From Pseudomonadota bacterium (lineage in GTDB: Bacteria > Pseudomonadota > Gammaproteobacteria > SZUA-229), in contig JAUPMA010000207.1 in the NCBI GenBank assembly GCA_030836935.1, positions 1 through 12,681 on the forward strand: 12,681 bases of DNA, written 5' to 3'. The position numbers and the translations under genes were made by a program. Of this stretch, positions 1 through 5,672 are shown in pieces. The notes beneath the pieces are model-generated. The model saw only the letters and a list, made by a program, of their open reading frames with translations. It was not told where the DNA came from and did no database searches. Each line of letters opens with the position of its first letter. Within the stretch, counting starts at the first letter, position 1.

Positions 1-34
1 ATCCCTGTGAGGCATGGCTTGGTAAAGCGTGTGC

Positions 35-61
35 TTGACTGACTCTGGTCGGCATTACAAT
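35..61 (+). promoter_or_regulatory. Weak sigma70-like promoter candidate upstream of the Sel1 gene
   Basis: TTGACT at 35-40 and TACAAT at 56-61 each match the sigma70 consensus at five of six positions, but the spacer is 15 bp, shorter than the usual 17. It lies about 160 bp before the Sel1-protein start, so it would give a long leader. Other weak boxes exist between 86 and 142, so this is only a candidate. Confidence 0.25.
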
Positions 62-166
62 AGATCAAATGCTGCGCAATGCACGTTGCTTATTGTGCCC
101 AAGTCGTAATACATTGTGCCGCGGGATTTAGCCAATAGCATAGCCTGGTGGCGATAAAGAACATGC

Positions 167-202
167 GTCCGATTACCCTGTTCTAATCAGAACTGCGCGG
201 AC
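167..202 (+). repeat. Imperfect inverted repeat in the leader of the Sel1 gene
   Basis: GTCCG at 167-171 pairs with CGGAC at 198-202, and inside it GATTA (171-175) pairs with TAATC (184-188). The two stems share the base at 171 and leave a bulge on the 3' side, so they would form an irregular hairpin just before the ribosome binding site (GGAG at 214-217). It could be an operator or an RNA structure affecting translation; it may also be chance. Confidence 0.25.
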
Positions 203-223
203 ATTAAGAATGCTGGAGTACTT

Positions 224-1972
224 ATGAATTTTCATTTGCAAATTGCCTTGCGGCATATGTTGTTTCGATCCGTCTGTTTTTCTCTCGTGGTAACAATGAG
301 TACGCCTGCCGTCGCGGCGGGTTTGTATTCGCCCAATGCTCCATTGGATGATTACCGGGATTACTCCCGTGCCTCCACCAAAGAAATACTGTTGCGCAAT
401 CAGGCTAATGGCCTGGATGCAAAAACGGTAACGGCCATCAGTGGTAGTAGCAGTGATCTTTGCGACGATGGTATCGGCTGCTTTATTTTGGCCGCGCCTC
501 TCCTGCCAATCACCATGCTGGCCATGCTCACCGGGCAGGGCATGCAGGCATTGAATCAAAAATGGGACGAAGCCAAAAAGCAAAAAATGCGGAAAAACAT
601 TGGCAAGGCCATACGTGATGATGACGAAGAAGACTGGATGGAATATACGCATGAGCTGCGTAATCTGGAAGGCGAGAAAAGATACGATGAAGTTTCCAGC
701 TGTGTCAGTCCTATTCTCTGGCATATACCGTTTGGTCTGAAGTCCAACGCTGCCCTGCGTGAAGCCTTGATCGAACTCGACAAGGGCAATTTCGATGCTT
801 ACATGACGATTCTCCGGCGCGGTCTGGATATAGATGATTTTGCCGCGGCGGCGGTGTATCAACTCGAACTCGGCAAACGCCCCGAACAGCGTGAGCAATA
901 CGAAGCGTTTGTTAAACGCGCGCACGAAAGAGCGCAACGCGTCTGCGAATATCAAAGCCTGGCGGTGTTTGGTAATTTGCAGGCCTATATTTTGTACGAA
1001 AAAGGCGATATGCCGGGTATGACGCAAGCGCTGTTTCCACGTGGCGATATTGAAAAACATATTGCTGCCCTGCAAAACACCAGCCCGGAAAGTGCCCAGG
1101 GAATATACAAGGGCCAGGGCATGCCACCGCTGGTCACGTTGTCTGAACACTATCATGCCAAATATGCGGTGATGGTGATGGCGCGCTGGAAATATCAGCT
1201 GCAATACAACAAGACCCATGATCGTTATGGTTTGCACAGCGAAGCGGATCGCGACAAGGATGCCAACAAACTTTTTAATCTCATCAGCGATGAATGTGCA
1301 AAACGTTTCAAATACGCGGCCTGCGGCACCTTGTGGTATCAGGCGCTGGACGAAAACGGATTTGGCGACAGCGGCAAGCCTGCCTGGTTCAGCATTGAAG
1401 ATATGCTCGACAACTCGTTGCTAACCGATGTTGTACAGCTGGCGCTGGTGGCATCAACATTCAAGGGTGGTGCGCAGTACACGGTGCCAGTTATTGAAGT
1501 CTGGGCGTTGAAAAAACAACAGCCCACGGTGTTCACGCTGATGGGGCAGGAATTCGAAAATATCGAAAAATTCGACAAGGCTGCCGAGTGGTATACCAAG
1601 GCAGCCAATGCGGGTGAGACATTGGCGATGCGTAATCTCGCCTGGTTATATGACGCCGGCAAGTTAGGCGAAGTAGATCATGCGAAGGCGATTGCATGGA
1701 TGGAGAAAGCGGCAGTTGTGGGTGACAGTGCTGCCGTTGGTGCGCTGGGTTTTCGTCTTGTCAGTGGCACCGATGTCGCAGTGGATGCCGAGCGCGGTAT
1801 GAGCATGCTTAGTAGTGCTGCCGAAAAAGATATTAATGCAGCTTACTTGCTTGGGCGAGTGTATGCCGAAGGTATTGCCGTTAGCAAAAGCACATCAAAT
1901 GCAAAGCCATGGTTGAAAAAGGCGGCGGCCGCAGGGCATGAAGATGCTCGCAAATTACTTGATACAATCTGA
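224..1972 (+). CDS. Secreted Sel1-repeat protein of unknown function
   Basis: I do not recognise a named family for the whole 582-residue protein. The N-terminus has a basic start, a hydrophobic stretch and an AVAA-like cleavage site near residues 29-32, so Sec export to the periplasm is likely. Residues 86-104 form a second hydrophobic stretch beginning at a cysteine, next to a short loop with two cysteines (80 and 86). A charged, helix-rich middle region has no family I can name. From about residue 440 to the end there are roughly four Sel1-type (TPR-like) helical repeats, with signatures such as AAEWYTKAANAG, AIAWMEKAAVVGD and AKPWLKKAAAAGHEDA. Such repeats usually mediate protein-protein contacts, so a scaffold or envelope-associated role is an inference. 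The start at 224 is supported by GGAG at 214-217, five bases before ATG, and by the signal peptide that follows. The gene appears to be transcribed alone. It could be a passenger of the neighbouring mobile region, but nothing proves this. Confidence 0.85.
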   Translation: MNFHLQIALRHMLFRSVCFSLVVTMSTPAVAAGLYSPNAPLDDYRDYSRASTKEILLRNQANGLDAKTVTAISGSSSDLCDDGIGCFILAAPLLPITMLAMLTGQGMQALNQKWDEAKKQKMRKNIGKAIRDDDEEDWMEYTHELRNLEGEKRYDEVSSCVSPILWHIPFGLKSNAALREALIELDKGNFDAYMTILRRGLDIDDFAAAAVYQLELGKRPEQREQYEAFVKRAHERAQRVCEYQSLAVFGNLQAYILYEKGDMPGMTQALFPRGDIEKHIAALQNTSPESAQGIYKGQGMPPLVTLSEHYHAKYAVMVMARWKYQLQYNKTHDRYGLHSEADRDKDANKLFNLISDECAKRFKYAACGTLWYQALDENGFGDSGKPAWFSIEDMLDNSLLTDVVQLALVASTFKGGAQYTVPVIEVWALKKQQPTVFTLMGQEFENIEKFDKAAEWYTKAANAGETLAMRNLAWLYDAGKLGEVDHAKAIAWMEKAAVVGDSAAVGALGFRLVSGTDVAVDAERGMSMLSSAAEKDINAAYLLGRVYAEGIAVSKSTSNAKPWLKKAAAAGHEDARKLLDTI

Positions 1973-1986
1973 TAACATGTGGTAGC

Positions 1987-2076
1987 AAAAGGGGGCGGAT
2001 CTGTTTTCTGTACGAATTGATATGGTTTGAAATATTCGTTGCATCAAAAAAGATCCGTCCGATCCCGTCCGCTTTT
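1987..2076. repeat. REP/MITE-like palindromic element
   Basis: The left end at 1987-2002 reads AAAAGGGGGCGGATCT. The right end at 2051-2076 contains AGATCCGTCC followed by GATCCCGTCCGCTTTT, so the two ends form an imperfect inverted repeat around a loop of about 48 bp. The right arm carries a near-tandem duplication (GATCCGTCC then GATCCCGTCC). From memory, arms of the type AAAAGGGGACGGATCT recur in many proteobacterial intergenic regions as short hairpin elements. It lies 15 bp after the Sel1 gene stop and could also end its transcript, but no clean stem followed by a U-run is visible. Confidence 0.45.
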
Positions 2077-2379
2077 AAACTCAGCCGCATAAACAGCACC
2101 CATCCGCACCATGCATGGATATTATTCAATGACCGCTCACGGGAATGATTTTGTCTGCTTTTGCTGTTATCGACGGCAATTTAAGAAATACAGAATGTCT
2201 GCTGTGGATGAAACTCAATTAATTTTCATAAATTGCTGAGTGGCCGCATGTGATTGACTGCGGAAGTAAGGCGGATAAATATTATTGACTAATTTGATGC
2301 TGACGACAGTGGATCACACAATAATTTTTAATACTTCCAAAAGTCGGATTTGAAATTTTCCTGAGCAGTTTGCTGTGGA
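2077..2379. other. AT-rich intergenic stretch without a recognised gene
   Basis: The segment between the palindromic element and the toxin gene is AT-rich. Only short stop-free frames without ribosome binding sites cross it. I see no RNA gene, no clear terminator and no transposon end starting with GGGG. Confidence 0.5.
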
Positions 2380-2661
2380 CTAACCGAACAGATCGCTGTG
2401 CGAACCCAGACGCGCCAGGCGCAGCGTGGTTGCATCTGATTTGCGATAAATCAGCAGTAAATCGGGCTTGATGTGACACTCACGATAGCCAGCCCAATCA
2501 CCACTCAAATCGTGATCACGGTGACGTGCGGCGAGCGGCTCATCTTTCACCAACGACTTCAGGATGGGTATCAGCTCCTGGTCGAGCGTTTTCCGGTGTT
2601 GGCCTTTGGCCTCGCGCTTATAATCACGCTTGAATGCTGAAGATCGATCAATCGTCCGCAT
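2380..2661 (-). CDS. yafQ: YafQ-type mRNA interferase toxin (RelE/ParE superfamily)
   Basis: This 93-residue protein aligns along its whole length with E. coli YafQ, a ribosome-dependent endoribonuclease that cuts mRNA during translation. The conserved block RDHDLSGDWAGYRECHIKPD, then LLLIYR and the C-terminal RLGSHSDLFG, match YafQ in order. The residues known to matter in YafQ are present: His50, His63 and Asp67 at the same numbering, and His88 and Phe92 (E. coli His87 and Phe91, after a one-residue insertion). The tryptophan after Asp67 is Leu here. The protein therefore looks intact and probably active. Its ATG at 2661 lies inside the end of the antitoxin gene (14-nt overlap), so translation is probably coupled. 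Expression would be controlled by the upstream antitoxin and the toxin-antitoxin complex. Confidence 0.92.
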   Translation of the reverse strand: MRTIDRSSAFKRDYKREAKGQHRKTLDQELIPILKSLVKDEPLAARHRDHDLSGDWAGYRECHIKPDLLLIYRKSDATTLRLARLGSHSDLFG

Positions 2662-2914
2662 GCAAATCCGCCATCAATGCATCGACGTTGGCAAATGGCT
2701 TACCTTTTCCGGCTTCAAGCTCCGCAATTGCTTTGCGGGTCGTGGCGTTGGGTACCTTGACCTCAAAAGGCATGCGTTGCTCATCAGCAATCCGCAGCAT
2801 CAGCAGGCGAATAGCATCCGAGATGGATAAACCCATGGCTTCCAGGGCATCAGCCGCCCGTTCTTTAGTCACCGTGTCAATGCGAGCGCGTACATAGGTA
2901 TCGGCAGTGCTCAT
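2648..2914 (-). CDS. dinJ: DinJ/RelB-type antitoxin
   Basis: This 88-residue protein is encoded first in the pair and neutralises the YafQ-type toxin. Its N-terminal half has the ribbon-helix-helix pattern of RelB/DinJ antitoxins: a beta strand (YVRARID), a first helix around residues 16-27 and a second helix starting at MGLSISDAIRLL. This fold dimerises and binds operator DNA. The C-terminal half, from about residue 50, is variable and would wrap the toxin. MGL-ISD and a PF motif after the second helix match E. coli DinJ. The start is supported by GAGGA six bases upstream of ATG at 2914. By family knowledge, the antitoxin alone or with toxin represses the operon; the inverted repeat at 2945-2958 is a candidate operator. 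Confidence 0.92.
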   Translation of the reverse strand: MSTADTYVRARIDTVTKERAADALEAMGLSISDAIRLLMLRIADEQRMPFEVKVPNATTRKAIAELEAGKGKPFANVDALMADLHADD

Positions 2915-2944
2915 GGCAAATCCTCTACAAAATGGTAATGATTA

Positions 2945-2958
2945 ATTGTAGTCACAAT
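2945..2958. promoter_or_regulatory. Candidate operator upstream of the toxin-antitoxin operon
   Basis: ATTGT (2945-2949) and ACAAT (2954-2958) form a perfect inverted repeat with a 4-bp centre, 31 bp upstream of the antitoxin ATG. On the minus strand, TTGTGA (2957-2952) could serve as a -35 box for the operon. Ribbon-helix-helix antitoxins usually bind short palindromes in this position, so this is a plausible site, but it is short enough to be chance. Confidence 0.35.
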
Positions 2959-3096
2959 GCGACCACGTTGCAACAGACCACCCATGTCTCGCCCAGAATA
3001 GTCATTTCTGGCGGTTCTTCCACAGGACGGTATGTTTTCACTGGTTTTGCCCAAGGTGTACGGCTTGCGGTGGAAAATGACCTGTTTTTTGGCCTG

Positions 3097-3125
3097 ACAC
3101 GAGATAATGTGCTCTTATCTCGTGT
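3097..3125. repeat. Perfect 11-bp inverted repeat with 7-bp spacer (candidate recombination core site)
   Basis: ACACGAGATAA at 3097-3107 is the exact reverse complement of TTATCTCGTGT at 3115-3125; the spacer is TGTGCTC. Two 11-bp arms flanking 6-8 bp are typical of tyrosine-recombinase core sites, and arms ending in ATAA/TTAT recall Xer-type sites, although the outer halves do not match dif. Position next to a TnpT-like gene favours the core of an rst site. Alternatives are an operator or an RNA hairpin. Confidence 0.55.
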
Positions 3126-3141
3126 TATAAATCGTGATTTC

Positions 3142-3170
3142 TTGTTCTCTTATCCAACATCATTTAGTAT
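3142..3170 (+). promoter_or_regulatory. Candidate sigma70 promoter of the KfrA/TnpT-like gene
   Basis: TTGTTC (3142-3147) and TAGTAT (3165-3170) are spaced by 17 bp and would start transcription about 40 bp before the ATG at 3220. The match is moderate: three of six bases at -35 and four of six at -10. The -10 box overlaps the first tandem repeat, which would suit autorepression. Confidence 0.38.
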
Positions 3171-3208
3171 GTATATACAGGGTATGTAATACAGTACGTA
3201 ATAATCAG
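3167..3208. promoter_or_regulatory. Tandem repeats in the KfrA/TnpT-like promoter (candidate operator)
   Basis: GTATGTATATACAG (3167-3180) is followed by GTATGTAATACAG (3182-3194), which differs by one missing base. A weaker third copy, GTACGTAATAATCAG (3194-3208), follows directly. The repeats overlap the putative -10 box and end 11 bp before the ATG. KfrA-type proteins are known to bind repeats in their own promoters, and TnpT binds repeats in its resolution site, so these are plausible binding sites for the protein encoded just downstream. Confidence 0.5.
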
Positions 3209-3219
3209 AGGGCACTCTC

Positions 3220-4221
3220 ATGGCACGCAGTGGCATCAATAAAGCCTTGGTACAGATGGCACAGGAACGGCTTCTGGCACAGGGCGAGAACCCTTCCATT
3301 GATGCCGTGCGGATCGAGCTGGGCAATACTGGCTCGAAAGCTACCATTCACCGCTACCTGAAAGAACTGAATCTGGAAGCCGGCATTTACCTTCGCGAAC
3401 AGGCCCATTTGAGTGACCCGTTAACCCAATTGGTTGGCAAACTCGCCGCGCAATTACACCAGGAAGCCCAAGCGGTGGTTGAGGAGGCTGAGACCCGCCA
3501 GCAGGCTGTGATTGTCGCGCTGAAGTCTCAATTATCAGCCAGCCAGCAAACGTTACAAGACATCACGCAACAGAATACCGCATTCAGCCAGCAGCTCACT
3601 GAATCTGAACAGCGTCGCATCAAGGCTGTCGACGACAACCAAGCATTGGCCTTAACAATTGAGCGTTTGACGCAACAACTGGCCGATCAAACCCAGTTAC
3701 TGCAAGAACGCGACACGCATCTGAAATCGCTGGAAGAAAAACACCAGCATGCACGCGATGCGCTGACCCATTATCGTGAATCGATAAAAGAGCAGCGCGA
3801 CCAGGAACAGCGCCGGTATGAGCAGCAGGTGCACCAATTGCAAACCGAGTTACGCCAGCTGACCCAAACCATCAGTGTTAAACAAGCGGATATTACCCAG
3901 CTTAACATCGACAACGCACGATTCATTGCAGAGACCAGCGAAGTACGCAAGCAACTGATGACGAGCGACAGTAAAATGCAGCGCCTGGAAACCCACGTGA
4001 AGGCGTGTGATGCACACGCCACCATCACAGACCAACAATTAACCGAAGCTCGTGAAGTCAACGCAGATTACCTGAATGAAATGACTGCGCTTCGCAGCCA
4101 ACTGACTGACCATGCACAGTCACACAAAGATCTGGAAATCAGGTTGGCCACAATACAATCGGAGCTGGTTGTGAAGAACGAACTGTTTGACAGAATGGGG
4201 TTTGTAAACCGGGCGGGATAA
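3220..4221 (+). CDS. KfrA-type coiled-coil DNA-binding protein, likely a TnpT-like resolution factor
   Basis: The 333-residue protein has an N-terminal KfrA_N-type helix-turn-helix (about residues 5-50), with the pattern NPSIDAVRIELGNTGSKATIHRYLKEL. A very long Gln/Glu-rich coiled coil runs from about residue 75 to near the C-terminus. The length, the start MARSGINKA and the inner block LEEKHQHARDALTHYRESI match my memory of TnpT, the cointegrate-resolution accessory protein of Tn4651-like Tn3-family transposons (about 332 residues). TnpT binds repeats beside the core site and helps the TnpS tyrosine recombinase. Here no tnpS or tnpA is present, so the gene would be an orphan. The start is supported by AGAGGG at 3207-3212, seven bases before ATG. 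It diverges from the toxin-antitoxin pair and probably regulates itself through the upstream repeats. A plasmid KfrA relative or a general nucleoid protein is the alternative. Confidence 0.85.
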   Translation: MARSGINKALVQMAQERLLAQGENPSIDAVRIELGNTGSKATIHRYLKELNLEAGIYLREQAHLSDPLTQLVGKLAAQLHQEAQAVVEEAETRQQAVIVALKSQLSASQQTLQDITQQNTAFSQQLTESEQRRIKAVDDNQALALTIERLTQQLADQTQLLQERDTHLKSLEEKHQHARDALTHYRESIKEQRDQEQRRYEQQVHQLQTELRQLTQTISVKQADITQLNIDNARFIAETSEVRKQLMTSDSKMQRLETHVKACDAHATITDQQLTEAREVNADYLNEMTALRSQLTDHAQSHKDLEIRLATIQSELVVKNELFDRMGFVNRAG

Positions 4222-4231
4222 TCAAGACCGA

Positions 4232-4278
4232 TTCCAATAAATATTACTGAATCAATTAGTTATCAGAATCTATTGGAA
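4232..4278 (+). repeat. Inverted repeat downstream of the KfrA/TnpT-like gene
   Basis: TTCCAATA (4232-4239) is the reverse complement of TATTGGAA (4271-4278), with 31 bases between. It starts 10 bp after the stop codon. The stem is AT-rich and has no T-run after it, so it is a poor intrinsic terminator; it may instead belong to the end of a mobile element (see 4251-4288). Confidence 0.3.
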
Positions 4279-4288
4279 ATTAGACCCC
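4251..4288 (-). mobile_element. Possible solitary Tn3-family terminal inverted repeat
   Basis: Read on the minus strand from 4288, the sequence begins GGGGTCTAATTTCC, the GGGG start being typical of Tn3-family ends of about 38 bp. It lies 67 bp after the stop of the TnpT-like gene and points inward. I found no matching copy to the left in this window, so the other end would be outside it or lost. The match rests mainly on the GGGGTC start and on position. Confidence 0.2.
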
Positions 4289-4406
4289 TATATGCGTGAA
4301 GAGCCTGAATAACAATAGGTTGCGTCTGATTTGGCCCAAATTGTTGAGTTAACGGCCGACCCTCAAACGGCATGGATTTTGACCTGCTCCGAAGGAAGCC
4401 CGTTCC

Positions 4407-5615
4407 TTAACCATAATTGAGGTCAATTATATTCCGGCCATTTTTACTGGCTACCCAAAACCTGAGTAGAAAGGCCGCCACAACAGCACATGTCCCTGAA
4501 AACACAAAGGCAGCCAGAGGTGATATCGCCTGATATAAACCACCGAATATAATTGAGGCCGGCAAGAGGAAAATTCCTGCCGTCAGGTTAAACCAGCCAA
4601 AAGCTGTGCCGCGATATTCTGCCGGTGCAATGTCGGCCACCAGTGCTTTTTCCACACCTTCTGTTGCGGCCATGAATAACCCGTAGAATGCGAACAGCAT
4701 AAACAGCTGCATGCCATTGTGTGCAATCAAACCCATGCCGATGTAGAACAATCCATAGGCAAGATAACCCGCCATGAGCAGACGGACACGCCCCGCACGA
4801 TCAGACCAGGCAGACAAATGCGTGGCAAACAACATGGCCACGATTGAAACCGTCATCCACAACAGCGGGATTTGCGCTTGCGGCACGCCCAGCTCATTTG
4901 CACGCAGTAACAGAAACATGTTGGAAGAATTTCCTAGCGTGAATAACGCCACAACAACCAGATAACGTTTGAATACTACCGGCATACCGCCCAGGCGCCA
5001 GTCAAATTTCACAGATGGACGCGCTTCCGTGACAGGCAACTCACGAATTCTGAACGCCAAATACAGACACACTGCGGCAGGAATAATCGACCACAAAAAA
5101 ATATCTTTTAGCGGAACATGAACTGCCAGCAACAGCCATGCGATCATGGGTCCGATTACTGCTCCCGCATTATCCATGGCGCGATGAAAACCAAATGCAA
5201 GACCTCGGTGTTCTGGTTCAATACTGGCAGCGAGCAGTGCATCACGTGGTGATGCGCGCAACCCCTTCCCTACCCTGTCTGCAAAACGAATCACCAGTAA
5301 CCACGGCCAGCTGCTGACAAATGCAATCAGCGGACGTCCCAATCCTGCAAGGCCATAACCGAATACAATCCAAGGTTTGGTACGGTGTGTGCGATCGACT
5401 ATCACACCTGAAAACAGTTTGAGCAAACTGGCAGTAGCCTCGGCTATGCCTTCAATAATTCCGAGCGCGCGCGGCCCTGCCATCAATACTGATGCGAGAT
5501 AAATTGGAATCAGTGGATAAAGCATTTCGCTGGCACTGTCATTGACCAGACTGATCAGGCCAATCAGCCAAACGGTACGCGGCAGTGTCATCAGGGTTTT
5601 GAGCATCATCACCAC
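4407..5615 (-). CDS. MFS transporter of unknown substrate
   Basis: This protein of about 400 residues is a hydrophobic inner-membrane carrier with about twelve predicted membrane segments. The cytoplasmic loop between segments 2 and 3 carries a motif-A-like sequence (GVIVDRTHRTKP, about residues 70-81). After segment 4 come VGKGLRASPRDALLA (115-129) and FGFHRAMDNAGAVIGP (141-156), blocks typical of a subgroup of MFS_1 proteins annotated only as major facilitator. The substrate cannot be inferred. The reading frame opens GTG GTG ATG ATG; the ATG codons at 5609 or 5606 are as likely as the GTG at 5615, because no clear ribosome binding site singles one out. It follows the FecR-SPOR gene by 57 bp on the same strand and may be the last gene of that run. 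A 6-bp stem AAGGAA/TTCCTT (4392-4408) overlaps its stop codon. Confidence 0.85.
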   Translation of the reverse strand: MVMMLKTLMTLPRTVWLIGLISLVNDSASEMLYPLIPIYLASVLMAGPRALGIIEGIAEATASLLKLFSGVIVDRTHRTKPWIVFGYGLAGLGRPLIAFVSSWPWLLVIRFADRVGKGLRASPRDALLAASIEPEHRGLAFGFHRAMDNAGAVIGPMIAWLLLAVHVPLKDIFLWSIIPAAVCLYLAFRIRELPVTEARPSVKFDWRLGGMPVVFKRYLVVVALFTLGNSSNMFLLLRANELGVPQAQIPLLWMTVSIVAMLFATHLSAWSDRAGRVRLLMAGYLAYGLFYIGMGLIAHNGMQLFMLFAFYGLFMAATEGVEKALVADIAPAEYRGTAFGWFNLTAGIFLLPASIIFGGLYQAISPLAAFVFSGTCAVVAAFLLRFWVASKNGRNIIDLNYG

Positions 5616-5672
5616 CCGTCACGCAAATTGCAAGGCAGGCATTCAATCTGCGTTTTGAATTTAGCAACGCAA

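Larger units (their letters stand above)
2915..3219. other. Divergent intergenic region resembling a resolution (rst-like) region
   Basis: This 305-bp stretch separates the divergent antitoxin and KfrA/TnpT-like genes. It holds a candidate antitoxin operator (2945-2958), a perfect 11-7-11 inverted repeat (3097-3125), a possible promoter (3142-3170) and tandem GTATG-type repeats (3167-3208). In Tn4651-like transposons the tnpS-tnpT intergenic region is the cointegrate-resolution site, made of a core crossover site plus TnpT-binding repeats. The arrangement here has the same parts next to a TnpT-like gene, but no TnpS reading frame is visible on the minus strand. Confidence 0.45.

Noticed and set aside
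173..1237. Long minus-strand open frame (354 codons) antisense to the Sel1 gene
   Set aside because: It has no recognisable family pattern, while the opposite strand has a ribosome binding site, a signal peptide and Sel1 repeats. It is a codon-bias shadow.
2911..3114. Stop-free minus-strand frame upstream of dinJ, tested as a tnpS fragment
   Set aside because: It lacks a good start codon and shows no tyrosine-recombinase residues; it ends across the dinJ start. Probably non-coding.
3097..3125. Identification of the 11-7-11 repeat as a chromosomal dif or pdif site
   Set aside because: The arms share only the ATAA/TTAT inner ends with Xer sites; the outer halves are unlike the conserved XerD arm and the spacer is 7 bp rather than the usual 6.
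2932..3189. Plus-strand open frame of 85 codons in the divergent intergenic region
   Set aside because: It runs through the inverted repeat and the promoter candidate, has no ribosome binding site and no family resemblance.
4329..4341. Palindrome ATTTGG-C-CCAAAT in the gap between the convergent genes
   Set aside because: It is perfect but short, with no promoter or partner site nearby; insufficient to call an operator.
4392..4408. AAGGAA/TTCCTT hairpin at the end of the MFS gene as an intrinsic terminator
   Set aside because: The 6-bp stem overlaps the stop codon and is not followed by a T-run on the minus strand.
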